A DNA stretch of 64,000 bases. It comes from Tetmemena sp. SeJ-2015. Its lineage: Eukaryota; Ciliophora; Spirotrichea; Sporadotrichida; Oxytrichidae. The notes under the pieces were generated by a model, which saw only the letters and a program-made list of their open reading frames with translations, made no database searches and was not told the origin of the DNA. The position numbers were made by a program, and so were the translations under genes. The DNA lies in NCBI GenBank assembly GCA_027382625.1, contig JAJKFJ010021974.1, forward strand, positions 62,001 through 126,000, given 5' to 3'. Positions 25,080 to 38,400 of the stretch are shown here, one piece after another. Positions within the stretch are counted from its first letter, which is position 1; each line of letters starts with the position of its first letter.

Positions 25080-28000
25080 ATGTATAGTAGCACTCTGAAT
25101 ATAAATGGGCCTCAGGCAAATGCAGTGTCTTCCTCACAATCCAACCTTACTCCTAACCAATTGTTGAAAATACAACAAAGTCCTTCCACTCTCAAACTAA
25201 CTGCTAGCTAGGTCTTACAATCGAAGAAGTCCACCTTGCAAACTTCAAGAGCATTAAACTAACAAATCAATTAGTTCTCACCACAGCTCAATGCCAAAGT
25301 AAGTCCTCATTTAGTCCTTTATTTCCATAATTTTACATAATGCTTCCCCCATTTTAATAACTGCTGATCTCCTATTCATTTCCCAGTTAAAACGATAGCA
25401 AAATCACTCATGATGCTTCAATTCATTTATAATTTGTGAACTAATTTTGCTTTAGTCTCAATCTGGACGCCGAAAAGTAGTGTAAATTATCTTAACATGC
25501 ATTAAATGTCAAAGATAAGCCTGATATCGCTGCCCTCAATTTATTTTCTATATTAATTTTAATTAAATTTCTTCACTAGGCCTTAAAGACTAGCTCAACA
25601 GGTTTCATCTAAGAAAAAAAAGCCCGCTTTAAAGTTAGAAGAAGGAGAACTGGTGACTACTGGTAATAACAGACGCTACAATTTAAAGGGATCCAGCTCT
25701 ACAAATAACCTCCTTAGAGGATTTCCTCTATAACTTAATAATTCTTTCATTTAATTAACAGTAGTGGGAGTATGCCTGCAATTGGAAACAGAAGAACTAG
25801 TATGGAGTCATAGCCTAGTCAAATGGAATCTCTGGAGTAGTTCATTAGAAATAACTCAGGGGGAGAATTGCTTTTCAGTGAGGAAGAAATAATAAGCTTG
25901 CAGCAAAAATACAGCAATATGACTAAAGAGGAGGCAGAGGAGCAACTGTAGAACATTCGACACGCTATAAAGGTTAGAGAAGAAAAGAGCAAAAGCAACC
26001 ACATAACTGATTTCAGCATACTACTGGATAAAGTCAATTAATCATATAACTAACTTCATTAGTCTTTATAAGCAATTTTAAAATTTTATAAATGACAGGA
26101 TTCCATATGTATAAGACCATCTTCTGTAATAAGAAACCCAGGTTTGAATTCAACTACTACGAAGAGATTGAGAAGAGAAAACTTAAAAGGAGAAAAAGTC
26201 AAGATGAAGAGCTCAAAATTCAGGAGTATCATGACGAGAAAAGTAAAAAGCTTCCATAAACTTATCCTTTAAAAGCGAAAGGATGCATTTTATGATAGCC
26301 TGAGCACCCCAAAGATGAAAATTATAATCTTTAAGTAAGATTGCAAATATATTTGAAAGCAAGGCCAAAAAAAGGGAGGAAGGTAAAAATCAGGTTAAAA
26401 GGAATCTAATCATCTGGCAGGCTCATCGATCGATTCAAATTCAAGCAAAAACATGAAGCTGGGGAGTTTCAAAACTGGAAGAAAGAGTGGAGTAATTCAT
26501 AGTAGAACAAGCCAAGAGATTTATTATTTAATTATAAATGATTTGGAAGTTTGTGCCACTTTAGTCCTCTTCATTGCCCCCTGCTCTGAAGTAAATTGCT
26601 GAATAGCAAGAAAACTTCACTTCTTTGAATGGATAAAATAGCGGCTCTCCCTCGAGATTTAGAAGGCCATCAATAGCTGTTAAAGTACCTGACAGAAGAG
26701 CACTTGTTGGTGTAGACTTGCAGAGTCTTGAGCCTCATACTGGTGTAAAGCGAAACAGTAGAAGAGGTTCACTAGATCTTTATTTGTTAGATGATCAAAC
26801 TCAAGACAACAAAAATAGCGAAGCAAGAGGAGGTTATCATTCAGGAAATTTAATTTGCACATTTTACGTGGGAGTAAAATAATTAAGTTGTTAACCCTAA
26901 ACAATAAATTATTTTAATTTTATAAATTAAAGCTGGAGAGTGGTATTTTTATTCAAATAAAGTTTTCATTGCAATAAAGCAATTAGAGTTTTATCTAGCT
27001 CAAACTATTAGGCGCATTTATTTTATAAAATTAGATTTAAAAATAATTTTTCTTGTTTAGGAAATTTACCAATGATAAAAGAACAAGCTCAGATGACTAA
27101 GAGTGGATCACTGAGTACCTTTAATGCCCATCATCAAAGTGCGAAAAATTTGCTTCATGATAAGGCTATTCTTGAAATTGTGGAAAGCAGGATGAGCCAC
27201 ATCAAAGAGTAAAAATTAAATCTCTCTTTAATATTTTTCTATCTTGAGTAAAATAGTCAGATGGAGGATATGGGAATAGGGGACGAAACCTTAAGAGTCA
27301 TTCGCCGCAGATAAGCAAATGAAAAAGCAGGTGAAGCAGTTTTCATTTAAAACCAAGCTCCATCTTCAGAACATGCCTCTCATAAAAGCATTTATCTATA
27401 TTTTATAAGCTAACTTCCAAACATTTCCAAGTAATTGCCAACAGTAACAATCATTCCTCCTTCTATAAACGCTAATAAATTAAAGCATGAAGGGTTGATA
27501 GATTCAAATGAAAAGCATCAAGATTAAAGCTCAGATAGTGTTTCAGAATACAATGAAAATCAATAGTAATAAGATAATTTACAGCCCTTAGATTTAAGGG
27601 ATGAGAATTATTAAAATTATGAAGGAGAAGAATATACACAAGAAGACAAACATTATAAGATTATCAAGTAATCAAATTACCAAGCCTTGACTTGGATTAA
27701 TTTATTTTCTCAATTCTATTATGTGCATATATAATAGACTAGCCATTAGCGAAATAAATCTACTGGAGGGATAATTCAACAAAATTCCTAACCATTTCTT
27801 CAACGTTTGAAACTAGAGCAGTCTGTTATGCAAAAATATGTGGAAAAGAAAATGTAAGAGCTCCAAGAGTAATCTCAAATAGTAAATGAAACTGGAAATT
27901 AAAGCATTAGCCAGTTTGGGGAGAAGAAAAGATTAAGGTTGCTTAAACTAGCTGAAAAGAAATTCAAGAGACTTAATCTTCTATTTATCTATCTATACAT

Positions 28001-28999
28001 ATTGGGATTATGAAATCAGAAAGCAGAGGTAAACAAGAATTTGTAAATAGGTGATATAACTGGTGATGCCTCTAAGTCTTAGCTAAAGAAAGAAGTGATG
28101 GGAATGTTACTGTCTACCTATAGGTTGAATAATGATGAATAGAGTATGATTATCGATGGCGTTGCATAATCTTAACAGAACATGTATACCCAAAGAACTA
28201 GATCATCTTTGATAGAGGGTGGATAATTGACTTCTGACTTGATTAAAAGTCAGAAGATTTAAAGCGACAAAAATGATTAGCTAAAGTATGGTTCATAGAC
28301 TGAGAGAGCTGAAGTTAAAAATTTGAGGACAACATAGATGCTTCCTGAAATCAACAAAAAGCTTTGTAAAGAGAAGCTTTAAGAAACAAAGGGTGAAGTT
28401 CCTTAGATGAAAACCTCTGGATTTAAAAAATCAAATTCAAATAACCAAAGTCCAAGCAGATCTGTAGAGACTTCAATGATAAAGCAAGCTAGCATTAAAA
28501 GTACTTTTATGCAAGCAGCTTAAAATTCTCAAACTTTTTAACTTTCAAGGAAAGCAGGCTAACATCAGAAATAGAAGTCTATAATTTTAACACAATACAA
28601 ACCTGAAAACAGATTGGAAGGTATGATTTATTTGCAAAAGTAATACAGAGTGTAGGTATTTTAATGAACACAGAGAGATACAAATAACTCTACTAAGTAT
28701 AGTGAGTCTTAGTGGAAATTTCATATTTATTTGAATTTTATTTACTCTTATTAAAAATGCTTAAAAATTAAGTGGATATATATGTTTCGAATGATATGGA
28801 TGCTCCTAAATTCATAGCACCAGGAATTATTGAAGAGCCTCCAAAACCAATGGAAGTTATGATGGATATAGCATCTAATGCCTCTCCATCTATGATGAAT
28901 AAGCTTTCACAAAGATTAAGAATTAGGCCAAGAAACTCACAAAACACTTCTATACTTTCTGGCTATACATCAAACTCCAAAGTTACAAATCATCATTGA
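25080..28999 (+). CDS. Low-complexity Ser/Gln/Asn-rich coiled-coil protein, unknown
   Basis: ATG at 25080 gives MYSSTLNINGPQANAVSSSQ; the end is TGA at 28997-28999 after SNSKVTNHH. The blocks are rich in Ser, Gln, Asn, Lys and Glu, with helical parts such as SEEEIISLQQKYSNMTKEEA, YEEIEKRKLKRRKSQDEELK and KYVEKKMQELQEQSQI, and basic/serine linkers typical of disordered ciliate proteins. A long uninterrupted block covers about 28040-28620. I recognise no domain. IESs and perhaps introns separate the blocks (one possible GTAAGT follows ...SPQLNAK near 25300). The 3' end could belong to a second gene. TAA and TAG glutamine codons are very frequent here. Confidence 0.5.
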
Positions 29000-29160
29000 T
29001 AGAATTAATTCAATTTACAACGAGCTAAATGGGTGGACTAGGATATTTCAACTTATTTCTGTAATTTTTAGGAACGAAATCGAAAATTATGAAGTCCTTT
29101 AAATATATATATACAGTTTGAAAGTCTAAATTATATTCTTAACTTGTAAATAAAATTTAC

Positions 29161-32100
29161 ATGATGGTGATGTATATGAAGTATGATCCCATGAAGCAAT
29201 TTGAGATGTCAAAGAACTTGCATTTAAATGGCACTAACACGCTTGCAAAATAACAGAAACTAGAAAGATCAGATTTCAGCGAAGTTAATATGCCTGCTGA
29301 TGAGTAAATATAAGTGTTAAATTATTATCATTCAGTAAAGTCTATCAGTGCAAGATGTTGAGTTGAAAGAGAGGGAGATAAATGCTCATCGCCGTAGAGT
29401 AGTAGGAGAAGAAAAGAGGATCTACGAAGAAATGAAAAGATAAAAGGAAATTGATCTCATGTACGAAATCATGAACAAGAATAATCCGCAACCTCAAAGA
29501 GGGCCTTAACAAGCTATATAGGGTTTTAACTTTTATATAATCAATATAATGCTAATGATGCTCAAAATATCACATTTGACTATGAAGGGAAAATCATATC
29601 CATTCTCAAGCCTAATGAAGAGCAGTTTCCTGATACCCTCACTAACCCAAAAATCAGATTCAAAGCTGCTCAGGTTCACAGCAACTTCATGAAAGAACAA
29701 CTACTCTTTTAATGCATAATGAATAAATTTTACCATTCATTTTTAACTTGAAAAGCTTAACTAGAGCAAACAACTCAATTTGAGTAAGAGTATAGTAAGC
29801 AAAGCAGTGAGTAAGAAGTCAAGTTCTGTGATAGATGCAGGCAGCGTGAGGGACCAAGACTAAACAGTTTCAAGCATAAGTTTTTCAAAGTTTGAATAGT
29901 CCTCTAAGACTAAAAAAGGAGCCAAGCTTGTCGAAATCTTCAAGCCCAAAACCAAAGATGAAGAGAAAGGAAAGGAGCAAGTCTAAAGACCTAATCCCAT
30001 GGGAAGCAATTTTAATGAGATGCAACCGAAACCTGGCATCGTTATTCTCGAAGGAGGTAAACTTAAGCAAAATAACAGCATGAGTAAACTTGCAGCAAAT
30101 AAGCTTTCGGTTGAAGAGTATCAAATTCTCAAGGGCAATGAGTCCTCATTAACTCAAATAGCAGAAAGTAGAGTGGCTGCTCAAAAGAAGTTAGGAGAAA
30201 AGAGTTTCAGCCTCCCACAATTGGGGCTTGGAACTAAAAATATTAACACCAATTTGACAAGCTTGGAAACTTCTATGCAGGATACTTCTATCATGTCTGG
30301 AATTAGATCTTCAAAGGCTGGGCTTGGAGGTTCTATTAAAAGAGTTAGAGACGAGGCTGTGAGTGAAATGATGGATTTGTACTCTAAAACTCAAGACTAA
30401 GTTGGAGTTAGAGGTTTCTTGAAAAGAGCAGCATCTGATAAAAATTTCCTTAATGATATCTCCATCACATCGGATATACCTCTATTCAAAAAGAGAAAGC
30501 CCAAGCCTTTTTAATTTTCATTCCTTTACAGAATAGTGAGGACTTTGGTTAGTTGAGAACGAACAAGAGTCAGTAAAATATGTTTGTAGACACAATAGGG
30601 TCCATTGAAGCTTAAGATCGCCTTGACTAATTCAACAAATATAATCTTATAAGTTAGAGTTTACTAAAAAGCTATTAAAAGCAGTTTACTTAATTAAAGA
30701 TGCATAAAATAGACCCACAGATTTTGGCACTTCAAAATCACAAGCAGCACTTTTCAAGCCCACAAATCAGAGCATAATTAGCGAACACAATAGCTATCTA
30801 AAGAATACTAAAGACCTACAGAAAAAGTACGAATCATAAATGCTAAAGCAAGCTCATTTCGTAGAAAGATTAACTGGAGCTAATCAATCGCATTTAGCAA
30901 AAAAACTAATTACAACCCCGAGGAATGTCAAACTGCTTCAGCCTTTAGCCCTCATTAGGCAAGGTAAAGACGTCAATTTATTGGCTGACACTCATACTAA
31001 ATCAGTATTTTTATGATGAATTTACAACTTTATGTTTTCAGTGATTATTTTTATCTCATTTGGATTCGCAAGTTTTAACTTGATAATAATTAAATGGAGG
31101 AAGATCTTGACTAGTAATCAGATTAGCTTTAGCAGCCATCAGCAAGAACAAATAAAGATGAGCAGCCGACTATCCCTTAAGAAGCAGTAACTTCTTTTTC
31201 ACTTACAATTTATAGTTAAACAAAGGAGAAGAGGAAGAGATGTCTCCTGCAGCTAGAGCGTCTAAGGTAGGTTCCATAGCCCCAACTCCTCTCACTAAAG
31301 GAGGAGCAACTTCAAAAGCCTAGGACTAATTGGAGTCACCAAATATGAAAGGACAAGCCACTAATCGTGCCTCTGAAGCCGAGAGATCTAAGCAGAATAT
31401 TTGCAAAATTTAAGGCTATAAAACTAAGTATATAGTGCATATTGTAGCAATACCGACCGTCCTGAATAGGTGAATTCGCCTGATGTATCTCCAAAGGTGA
31501 ATATCCCACCTGTGGAATCAACAGCCTAATCTCCAGCAGTTGGTACAAAACCTCAAGAAGCCACAAACGGTTTTAACATCATACCTCAGCCTACTTCAGT
31601 GAACATGGGAATTAACTTTGACACATTTGGTAGTGCAATTCCCACTGATCGCTTGAGTAACTTCAATTTTAATCACTCTGCACCATATGAACTATCTAGA
31701 TATGCAGCTTCATCAAAAGATGCTACCTTTCTGTGAAACCCTTGCTAAGCACCTCATTACCAGAGCAATGGCCGTTTCTGATATTAATTTAATTCAATAT
31801 CCAATTAATTTTACAATAAATAACCAAATTATTCAATTTAATATTAGAAAAAGAATTTTTATATATCATTGAACTTATTTGAACTACATTATCACAACTC
31901 TTTAAAAATAAAAATGCAATAAATCTGCTATACTTACATAAAAAAGGATAAATATAAATTTATTGCTTTTTAAAAACATTTTTTATTTGATCTGAGCTGA
32001 ATTAAATACTGGATTAAAGTGATTCATATGCTTGTAAGAAGTCAACTGACTTCATTAGTCATGTGCTACATTTCGCTTATCATACTTATGATAATAAGCC

Positions 32101-32955
32101 TCAGTACAAGACAAAAATAGTGACCATAGATCCCATTCCTCTATCCTAAAATGTGGAAGCAGCGAGAGAGTCAGGGGTTATAGGAAATCAACTTGACATT
32201 ACAATTGACTCATAGTTTTATTTTAGAGGCAAGCACTCGACCAGTTTGCAAGCCCTCAACGAGAGTACTACGGTTCACTCCTTGAATAAATGGGGAACAA
32301 CTCCTTAACTCAACAAAATCTTAATGATTCCAACTATAACTTTGCAAAAGATGATGCTTTTCTCTAAAGCTCTCAAAGAGCAAAGAATATGCAATTCAAC
32401 TCATAGGCTGAATACCAAATTATGGTGAATGAGTCGCTATCATTTGCAGGGGATTAGGCGTTAGAGAGCCAGCAAATATAATTCAACTTTAACAAAGAAG
32501 CTACGTTTGCGGTTGGTGGTTCTGGAGTAGAAATGAAGTAGTTTATGGGAGGTCTTCCTCATTTTGACTGCGGGTAGATGGAAGTGATAGACATGGATGA
32601 AGAGCAAGAGCCAGAGCCTTCACAAAGAGATGCCTACGTAACTTACTCACTCTAATAAAAGCAAAATGAATCACCACTCAAGCGGATAAGACTTGCTCCT
32701 AAATTAATACAAAATAATCTATCTATCTTTGGAGTCATAAATGTTAGCAACATTTTTTAAGCATTTACAATAAAATATCCCAAAAATATCAAAGAGCAAG
32801 GCTATGAAATTATAATTTCTTCGCAAACTAAATATGTTCAGACTCAATATATAATTTTAATATCAATTGCTGTTTGCAGTAATCTATAATACCTGAACAT
32901 CAATCATTAGCAGGAATAAAGAGAAATATAAATAATGAAATTAAGATTTCAATGA
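29161..32955 (+). CDS. Conserved-looking ciliate protein, unknown
   Basis: The frame starts MMVMYMKYDPMKQFEMSKNL and continues through ELKEREINAHRRRVVGEEKR (helical) and FDYEGKIISILKPNEEQFPD, a compact motif seen beside disordered lysine-rich sequence. Blocks to 30400 are clear, including an open stretch of over 130 codons at 29999-30400. Then come NSEDFGQLRTNKSQQNMFVD, LLQPLALIRQGKDVNLLADT, SPAARASKVGSIAPTPLTKG and a last block ISHVLHFAYHTYDNKPQYKT to about 32690. The final frame has no TGA until 32953-32955, which overlaps the opposite dynactin-like gene, so the true end is probably earlier, behind an IES. One or two genes are possible. I cannot assign a function. Confidence 0.4.
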
Positions 32956-33620
32956 GCATTTTGTTTGACTGCAGCCTCAAGACATATCATTTGTGTGTTA
33001 ATTTGCTCTACTAAATCATTGTAGCTAACTAGCAAATCTTCCACTTCTTGTTAGTTTGATGAACAAGTTAGCATTTATTGGGCATGTTACAGATTTATTT
33101 TCTTCAAATCCTCTAACTTCTCCCTCACATCTAAATAAAATGTTCTTAGATTTAAACTATCTTACCAAAAACAGGTTCAAAATTGAGGTATTGCTCAAGT
33201 TTCTGTATTCCATCGAGGTATTCCACAAACTAGTTGAGATTTTGTGAGCACTCTAACACCAAGTTGCTTTTCTTTTAGAGGTCAAAGCATTGAGAGCGGA
33301 AGGAAGGCTCTCTCTTTAAGAAACTTTCCATGGTCTCATCTAAACAAATCAGTTAGTACTACTATTTATCCTGCGTCTATTGCTATCTTACATTTTTCGT
33401 AGAGCTCTCCAAGAAAGAAGTGTTTGTCCTCTATAACTTTTATGAAGTCATCTAATTTTTGAGTCTTTTTATCCAGAGTTTCCAGTTGCGCTTCCTAAAA
33501 TGTAGCTATGTCTTAATCTTCAATTCCTAGATATCTCTCCAATTCTGCCACTCGACGCTCCATCAACTCCAAGTCATCCAGATCAATTTGCTCACTTGCT
33601 TAAAACTTTTGTACCTCCAT
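32949..33620 (-). CDS. Dynactin subunit 3 (p24)-like protein
   Basis: ATG at 33618-33620 gives MEVQKFQASEQIDLDDLELM, then ERRVAELERYLGIEDQD, like the start of dynactin p24 (short leader, a LEERV-type helix, then a glycine). The rest is helical: KKTQKLDDFIKVIEDKHFFL, LKREPSFRSQCFDLQKKSNL, LNQFVEYLDGIQKLEQYLNF, and the C-terminus QEVEDLLVSYNDLVEQINTQ ending KQNAH at TGA (32949-32951). About 190 residues matches p24. Two frame changes, near 33330 and 33060-33170, are presumed IESs. The assignment rests on size, helix pattern and the first motif, so it is moderate. The product would anchor in the dynactin shoulder for dynein transport. Confidence 0.45.
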
Positions 33621-33699
33621 TTAATCTTTTTCTGATTATAATTATTTGCTTGATTTGAAATAATTTGTAGATGAGTATTAAAAGAGATGATTAGTAAAT

Positions 33700-34265
33700 A
33701 AGAAAGTTAATTTATTTGTTTGAGTTTAAGTAAATAACAATATGGATAACTTGTTTTCTCGATTAAGACTTCATCATCTTAACTCACAGTTTTATATGAT
33801 CAATTAAATTAACAGCAAACAGCATACAGTTATTATCACATTCCAAAGTATCCTCTCTTAAGAGGCATCTCTTCATCTTAAAGTCAAAACTTCATTATGA
33901 TGACCTATAATGAATGAAGCATAAATAAAAACTTTAGAAAAGCTTGAAATTATTAATTTTGGTAAACATTCACTATAGATTAAGTATTTATGTCCTTATC
34001 TTTCGAAATCTAAATCTTTATGCTTACTTACGAAAGTTCAAGCATGACTGCATAATATGAAATCCTTCTTCAGTGATAGAGTTCCCTTTCTATACCAATT
34101 TGTAAGAGGTGATGAAAGATTAAGTGTTATTGATTATTATAACAATTGAGATTGATATAGAGCAAATATACTCACATCATTATGATAATTACTAATGCTT
34201 TCTCTGCGTAATTTGAGATTAAAGATTCTTGACAGCACTCATCCAATAAGATTCACTACCTGCTC
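33700..34265 (-). CDS. Unresolved coding MDSs, partly LRR-like
   Basis: Three short frames look coding: LVQKGNSITEEGFHIMQSCL (about 34020-34120) has the spacing of a ribonuclease-inhibitor-type leucine-rich repeat, LLDECCQESLISNYAEKALV (about 34190-34250) could be a further repeat, and FKMKRCLLREDTLECDNNCM (about 33830-33900) follows downstream. No start or stop was established, and the order of pieces is unknown. They lie between the dynactin-like gene and the inverted end of the bZIP gene. Confidence 0.35.
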
Positions 34266-34271
34266 TGAGTT

Positions 34272-35128
34272 TCACTATAGCATCTGTTCTTGCTTAGTCT
34301 TGTATTAGCTTGAGAGCTATGACTTCTGACTAAAGTGGCTGTGGTGGCTCATGTGACTGTGGTGGCTTCTTGGGGATTCATCTACGCTATAGTCTCCTCC
34401 AGCTCGGCTGCCTCTGCTTCCCCTACTCATTTGGCCCAATCCTAATACATCCTCGTCACTTTCAGGCAAGCCAATATCTTCATCCTCGTCCTTAATACCT
34501 TATACCATGTAATGAATCTTCTTAATTTCATGGTTCTTGTCCAACTTTTTGATATTCCACAGTCTGAAAATGTTCAACTCATCTCTTGATTTATACTATA
34601 AAATGGTTTAATATAGCCCTCAAAGGATATTGCTACCTTTTCCATGATTAAGAGGAATTTAGCAGTCTGCTCAGTTGTGAGATATGATCTAAGCCTGCCC
34701 AAGCAGTGATCCATTTTGGAGAGCTCTATGAATAAGTTCCTCTTCTACTCCAGAATAGTATCAATGATAATCTTGAACTTATCTCTCATCTCTGTGATCT
34801 TCATCTGCTCTTGCTTGATCTTCATTTGTTGTTCAGGTCTGAGGTTCATAATTTCATTGATGTTTTCCCATTCACTATAAGAGAGTTTGGATTCAAATAT
34901 AAGCACCAATTTTATCTTACTCGAATCCCGCTCTATTTCTGAGCTCCTCTAGCTGATATTTACTGAGCTTCTTCCGTTTTTCAGCGTCAATAACTCCGTT
35001 CTCATCAAAGAGACCTCTTTTCTCTGAACATCCCCAGAAAAGCATCTTCAAAAAGTTTGGGAAGCTCACTTCAATAATTGACTTGAACAGATTGTTACTA
35101 CATTCTTCCTTTCTATTCCAAAAGATCC
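34272..35128 (-). CDS. bZIP gene, 3' half, inverted relative to the 5' half
   Basis: This minus-strand block continues the bZIP protein encoded on the plus strand at 35438-38699. It begins at pointer GGATCTTTTGGA (35117-35128), reads GIERKNLFKSIIEVSFPNFL, SEKRGLFDENGVIDAEKRKK, LSKYQLEELRNRAGFDEWEN, then a long helix region (RPEQQMKIKQEQMKITEMRD; LRSYLTTEQTAKFLLIMEKY) and a His/Ser-rich tail (SPRSHHSHMSHHSHFSQKS). TGA is at 34272-34274 unless a further IES intervenes. Two short introns and one 11-bp IES lie inside. The helical C-terminal domain with the TPEQ/TEQTAKFLL-type motif recurs behind bZIP domains in ciliates, as far as I recall. The two halves need an inversion to form one gene. Confidence 0.7.
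34596..34636 (-). other. GT-AG intron (41 bp) in the bZIP gene
   Basis: Donor GTAGCA, acceptor TTATAG on the minus strand. Splicing joins FLLIMEK to YKSRDELNIFRLWNIKK and removes an early TGA frame. Confidence 0.7.
34875..34920 (-). other. GT-AG intron (46 bp) in the bZIP gene
   Basis: Donor GTAAGA, acceptor TTATAG. Splicing joins ELRNRAGF to DEWENINEIMNLRPEQ in frame. Confidence 0.75.
35094..35104 (-). other. Minimal IES (11 bp), pointer AAT
   Basis: ATT (plus strand) at 35091-35093 and 35102-35104. Removing 11 bp shifts the frame so that SFGIERKN is followed by LFKSIIEVSFPNFLKMLFW; unremoved, the frame ends at TGA. Confidence 0.6.
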
Positions 35129-35437
35129 TCACTTCAACTTAGGAAGATTCTTTCTAGGATTACATCAATCAGCGTTTGTGGTTAGACAGTTCTCAAGTAT
35201 TCTCATATTTGATATCATAGAAGAATCATAGAATCAATTGGAATAAGATTAAGATTATTCTCTATCTTGGCTTACGATATTCTTCTAATTATTGCTAGAT
35301 AAATAACCATATCATTATATTATCATTTTTGAACAATAAAATGCAATATCTATGTGATCTTGACTGAAGGTGAGCTATAATTATTATCTTAGCAAAATTT
35401 TATCACATAATAATTGTACAAGGGACCCCAGTTAAAC

Positions 35438-38400
35438 ATGGATCATAACAAAAAGGCTATTTTTCAAATAGATTCAGACCTCCTGCAGGAGTTCTTTAAC
35501 AAAGACAACTCAAACAGTTTCTTAGGAGGCGGAGGTGGTGCCAGCTTCTACGAATCGGATCATGATATATCTCATATTGTTACTTCATATGGTAGTTATT
35601 GAGTAATGATTCTAGGTATGGTGGGTTCGGAGGAAACAAAGATTACTATGGAAACTTCGACAACTACATTCATCAGCCTAATCCCTTTTCGAGCGCTGGA
35701 GCCTATGGACAGTAGAATATTGACGCCTCTGCTCATATTGATGTCCTCGGTGTCGCCTCAAATGTAAACAACAACTTTCATTGCAAACTATCTAAAATGT
35801 TAATTTGATACTCGTCATAGATGGGGGTGGTAGGAAACCTAAATTATCTGGATGAGCCTCCTCGGAATGATCTGTCTCAAGGTGATAATTCATCCGCAAC
35901 AGCCTCTGCCAACCCGAATGCTTTCTTGATGAGCCAAAATAATCAATCCACCTCTTTAGCTGCCAACTAGACTAACAAAGACAGTCTTATTAATCAGACA
36001 GCTGCAAACTAGTTCAAATTAGCAGAAGCCAATAACAACTAATCTCAAAAGTAAGGATTTATCAGTTCATTTTAGATTTATTTAACCAACCTTTCGTAGG
36101 ATAACTCTAATTTATAAAGATAGTTTATTCAACCATTTTAAGATGAGATTTTTGATGAAACTCCTAATTTAACATAAAATAAGGTGATATTTTTTAATTA
36201 AAATAACGTACTTCATATACTACAAGTTTTCTTTTTTGCCTCATATACTATCTCTTAATCAAGAATATATTAAGGATATACGGAAGCATGAGCTAAGGAC
36301 AAGCTATAAACCCGGAGAAAAGCGCAGAGAAGAGGAGAAGAGGGAACCACACTGATCCATAAAATTCAATGCAGCCCATCAAAAGCGCCTCATTCAACTC
36401 AGCCGCAAACTAAGGCCAATAAAGTGAAATTCTCAACAACCCCCTTGGAGGCCCGGCTGCAGCAGGCACTGTTGGATCTAAATTTACTTTTTAATTTGAT
36501 GATCAGCAAATTACTAAAATGAAATAAGTGGCCTTAGTGGATCATAGACATATGGTTAGGGACTTTTCAACCAACAGTAGAAGCAACTAGTTAACTAGAA
36601 TATTTTATAGGACAAATCCTTACAGAATCTTTCTTTATTTATTTTTACCTTTCTGGAGGAACACATTTACAATATCATAGAGAAATTAATGGATTTGGAA
36701 TAATATTTGAGTTAAATAAAAATTCTTTTTAAAATTTGCAGTTGCTCTATCTAAAATTTGAATAATTATCGCACCACTTTATAGAGTTTTTTATTAATGT
36801 TATATATCTTAGAATTATAAGAGCAATAAAATGAAGAATCAACATTTGGAATATTTTAAGAGTCAAACCATATAATATTTAGGCGCAAGAAGTGCTAATG
36901 AATTTATTAAAGAAGAAGCTTTTATTAATTTTGAGGAGCAAGGAAAAATGGCAAATAAGGAGTAGTTAAGAATCAATGAACTACCTATCTGATCCCATTT
37001 CCTATAAAAATATATTATGCAATCATAGATTTGGATAAATTGTAGTTATAATTAGGAAGCGTGGGGTCTGTAAGTTCTATAATTATTAAAATGATGCAAT
37101 AATCTTACCATTCTTAGATTTAGGGAACTAGCACAAATTTCGGGCATCTTTCTTCCTCCAACTCACTTTCCCATAATATTGGCTCTAGATAAGGATCAAT
37201 CAAAATGGAAGAGGATGATAATATTTAAGTATTTTATTGATGTTGTAATGCAGAGTGCGAATGCAAGTGGAACTACAGGAAAAGGCAGCAGAAGAAAAGA
37301 GAAAGAGAGAAATAAAAACGTGTCTTTTAAAGAAGAAACCAAGAAGGGGAGAGGCAAAAATCAGCAGTCTCAAGCCAGTAGCATGATACAGGTAACTGCA
37401 TCTTCTTAAAGTCAGTCAGTGACTAATGCTCTCGCCAATCCTTTAGGAAACCCTCTAAGTATGATGAATTTTAACCAAGACTTGAGATAACAGCAGCCAA
37501 ATTCCAATATGCAAATTAATCAGAACTTCCTTGCGAATATAACTAATGTTAACACAGCTATCAACTCGGGAATCAACTCATTTTCTGCCCAAAAAAGGGT
37601 CAATTTAGCATAAATTTTTAAAGGGGAAGAGCAGCTAAGGATTCAGGGTCTGACAGTGAAATGGATGACGACGATGATGATGAGGATTCTGACGACGACT
37701 CTGGAACTACATCTCCTTACAGAAGTTCTCGAAAGGATGACAAAGATCCCTCGTAAAGTAAGTCAAGATTACTCTAGCACTTATAATTCTAACTTCATAA
37801 ATCAAAGTCGCAAGGAGATTTTCTCTTTAGGCATTTAGAAAGATTCACTTTAGGATTATAGAATCATAATAGATATATCTATTAAAACTATAATACATTT
37901 TCATTTAATCTAACTAAGAGCTTATTCTCCTTTTAAAGTGCTCAATTATGATTGAACTAAAATAGTGCACAAATCTTGTTTGAAATTAGAATATAATTGT
38001 TCGTAAATATAATTTGATATTTCTCATAATTAGGAACTATTTTTATATTAAACTTTCTTGAGTTTATAAAAGGGAGAAAGTTAAAAGTAGAATCTTTTCT
38101 CATTTTTAAATAATTTACTTTGCAAGTTAAATTATTCTTTTAAGTTTTAAACCGAGAAAAAAAAGCTTAAAAAAGCAAATGGTTATCATCATCATAAATT
38201 GATCTGTGACGTCACAGATCTAATCACCTTCATCTATTCATTTAATTATTGCTGTATTAAAATTTGATTTAGAAATTAATTAATTCCTCCTTTTTGAGAA
38301 TAAGTTGTTATATTTTAAATTTCGTAATTTGCTTAACTAATTTTATCTCAGAGAAGAGACGCACCAGAGGAGGAGCCTCACAAGACTCACGCCAGAGAAG

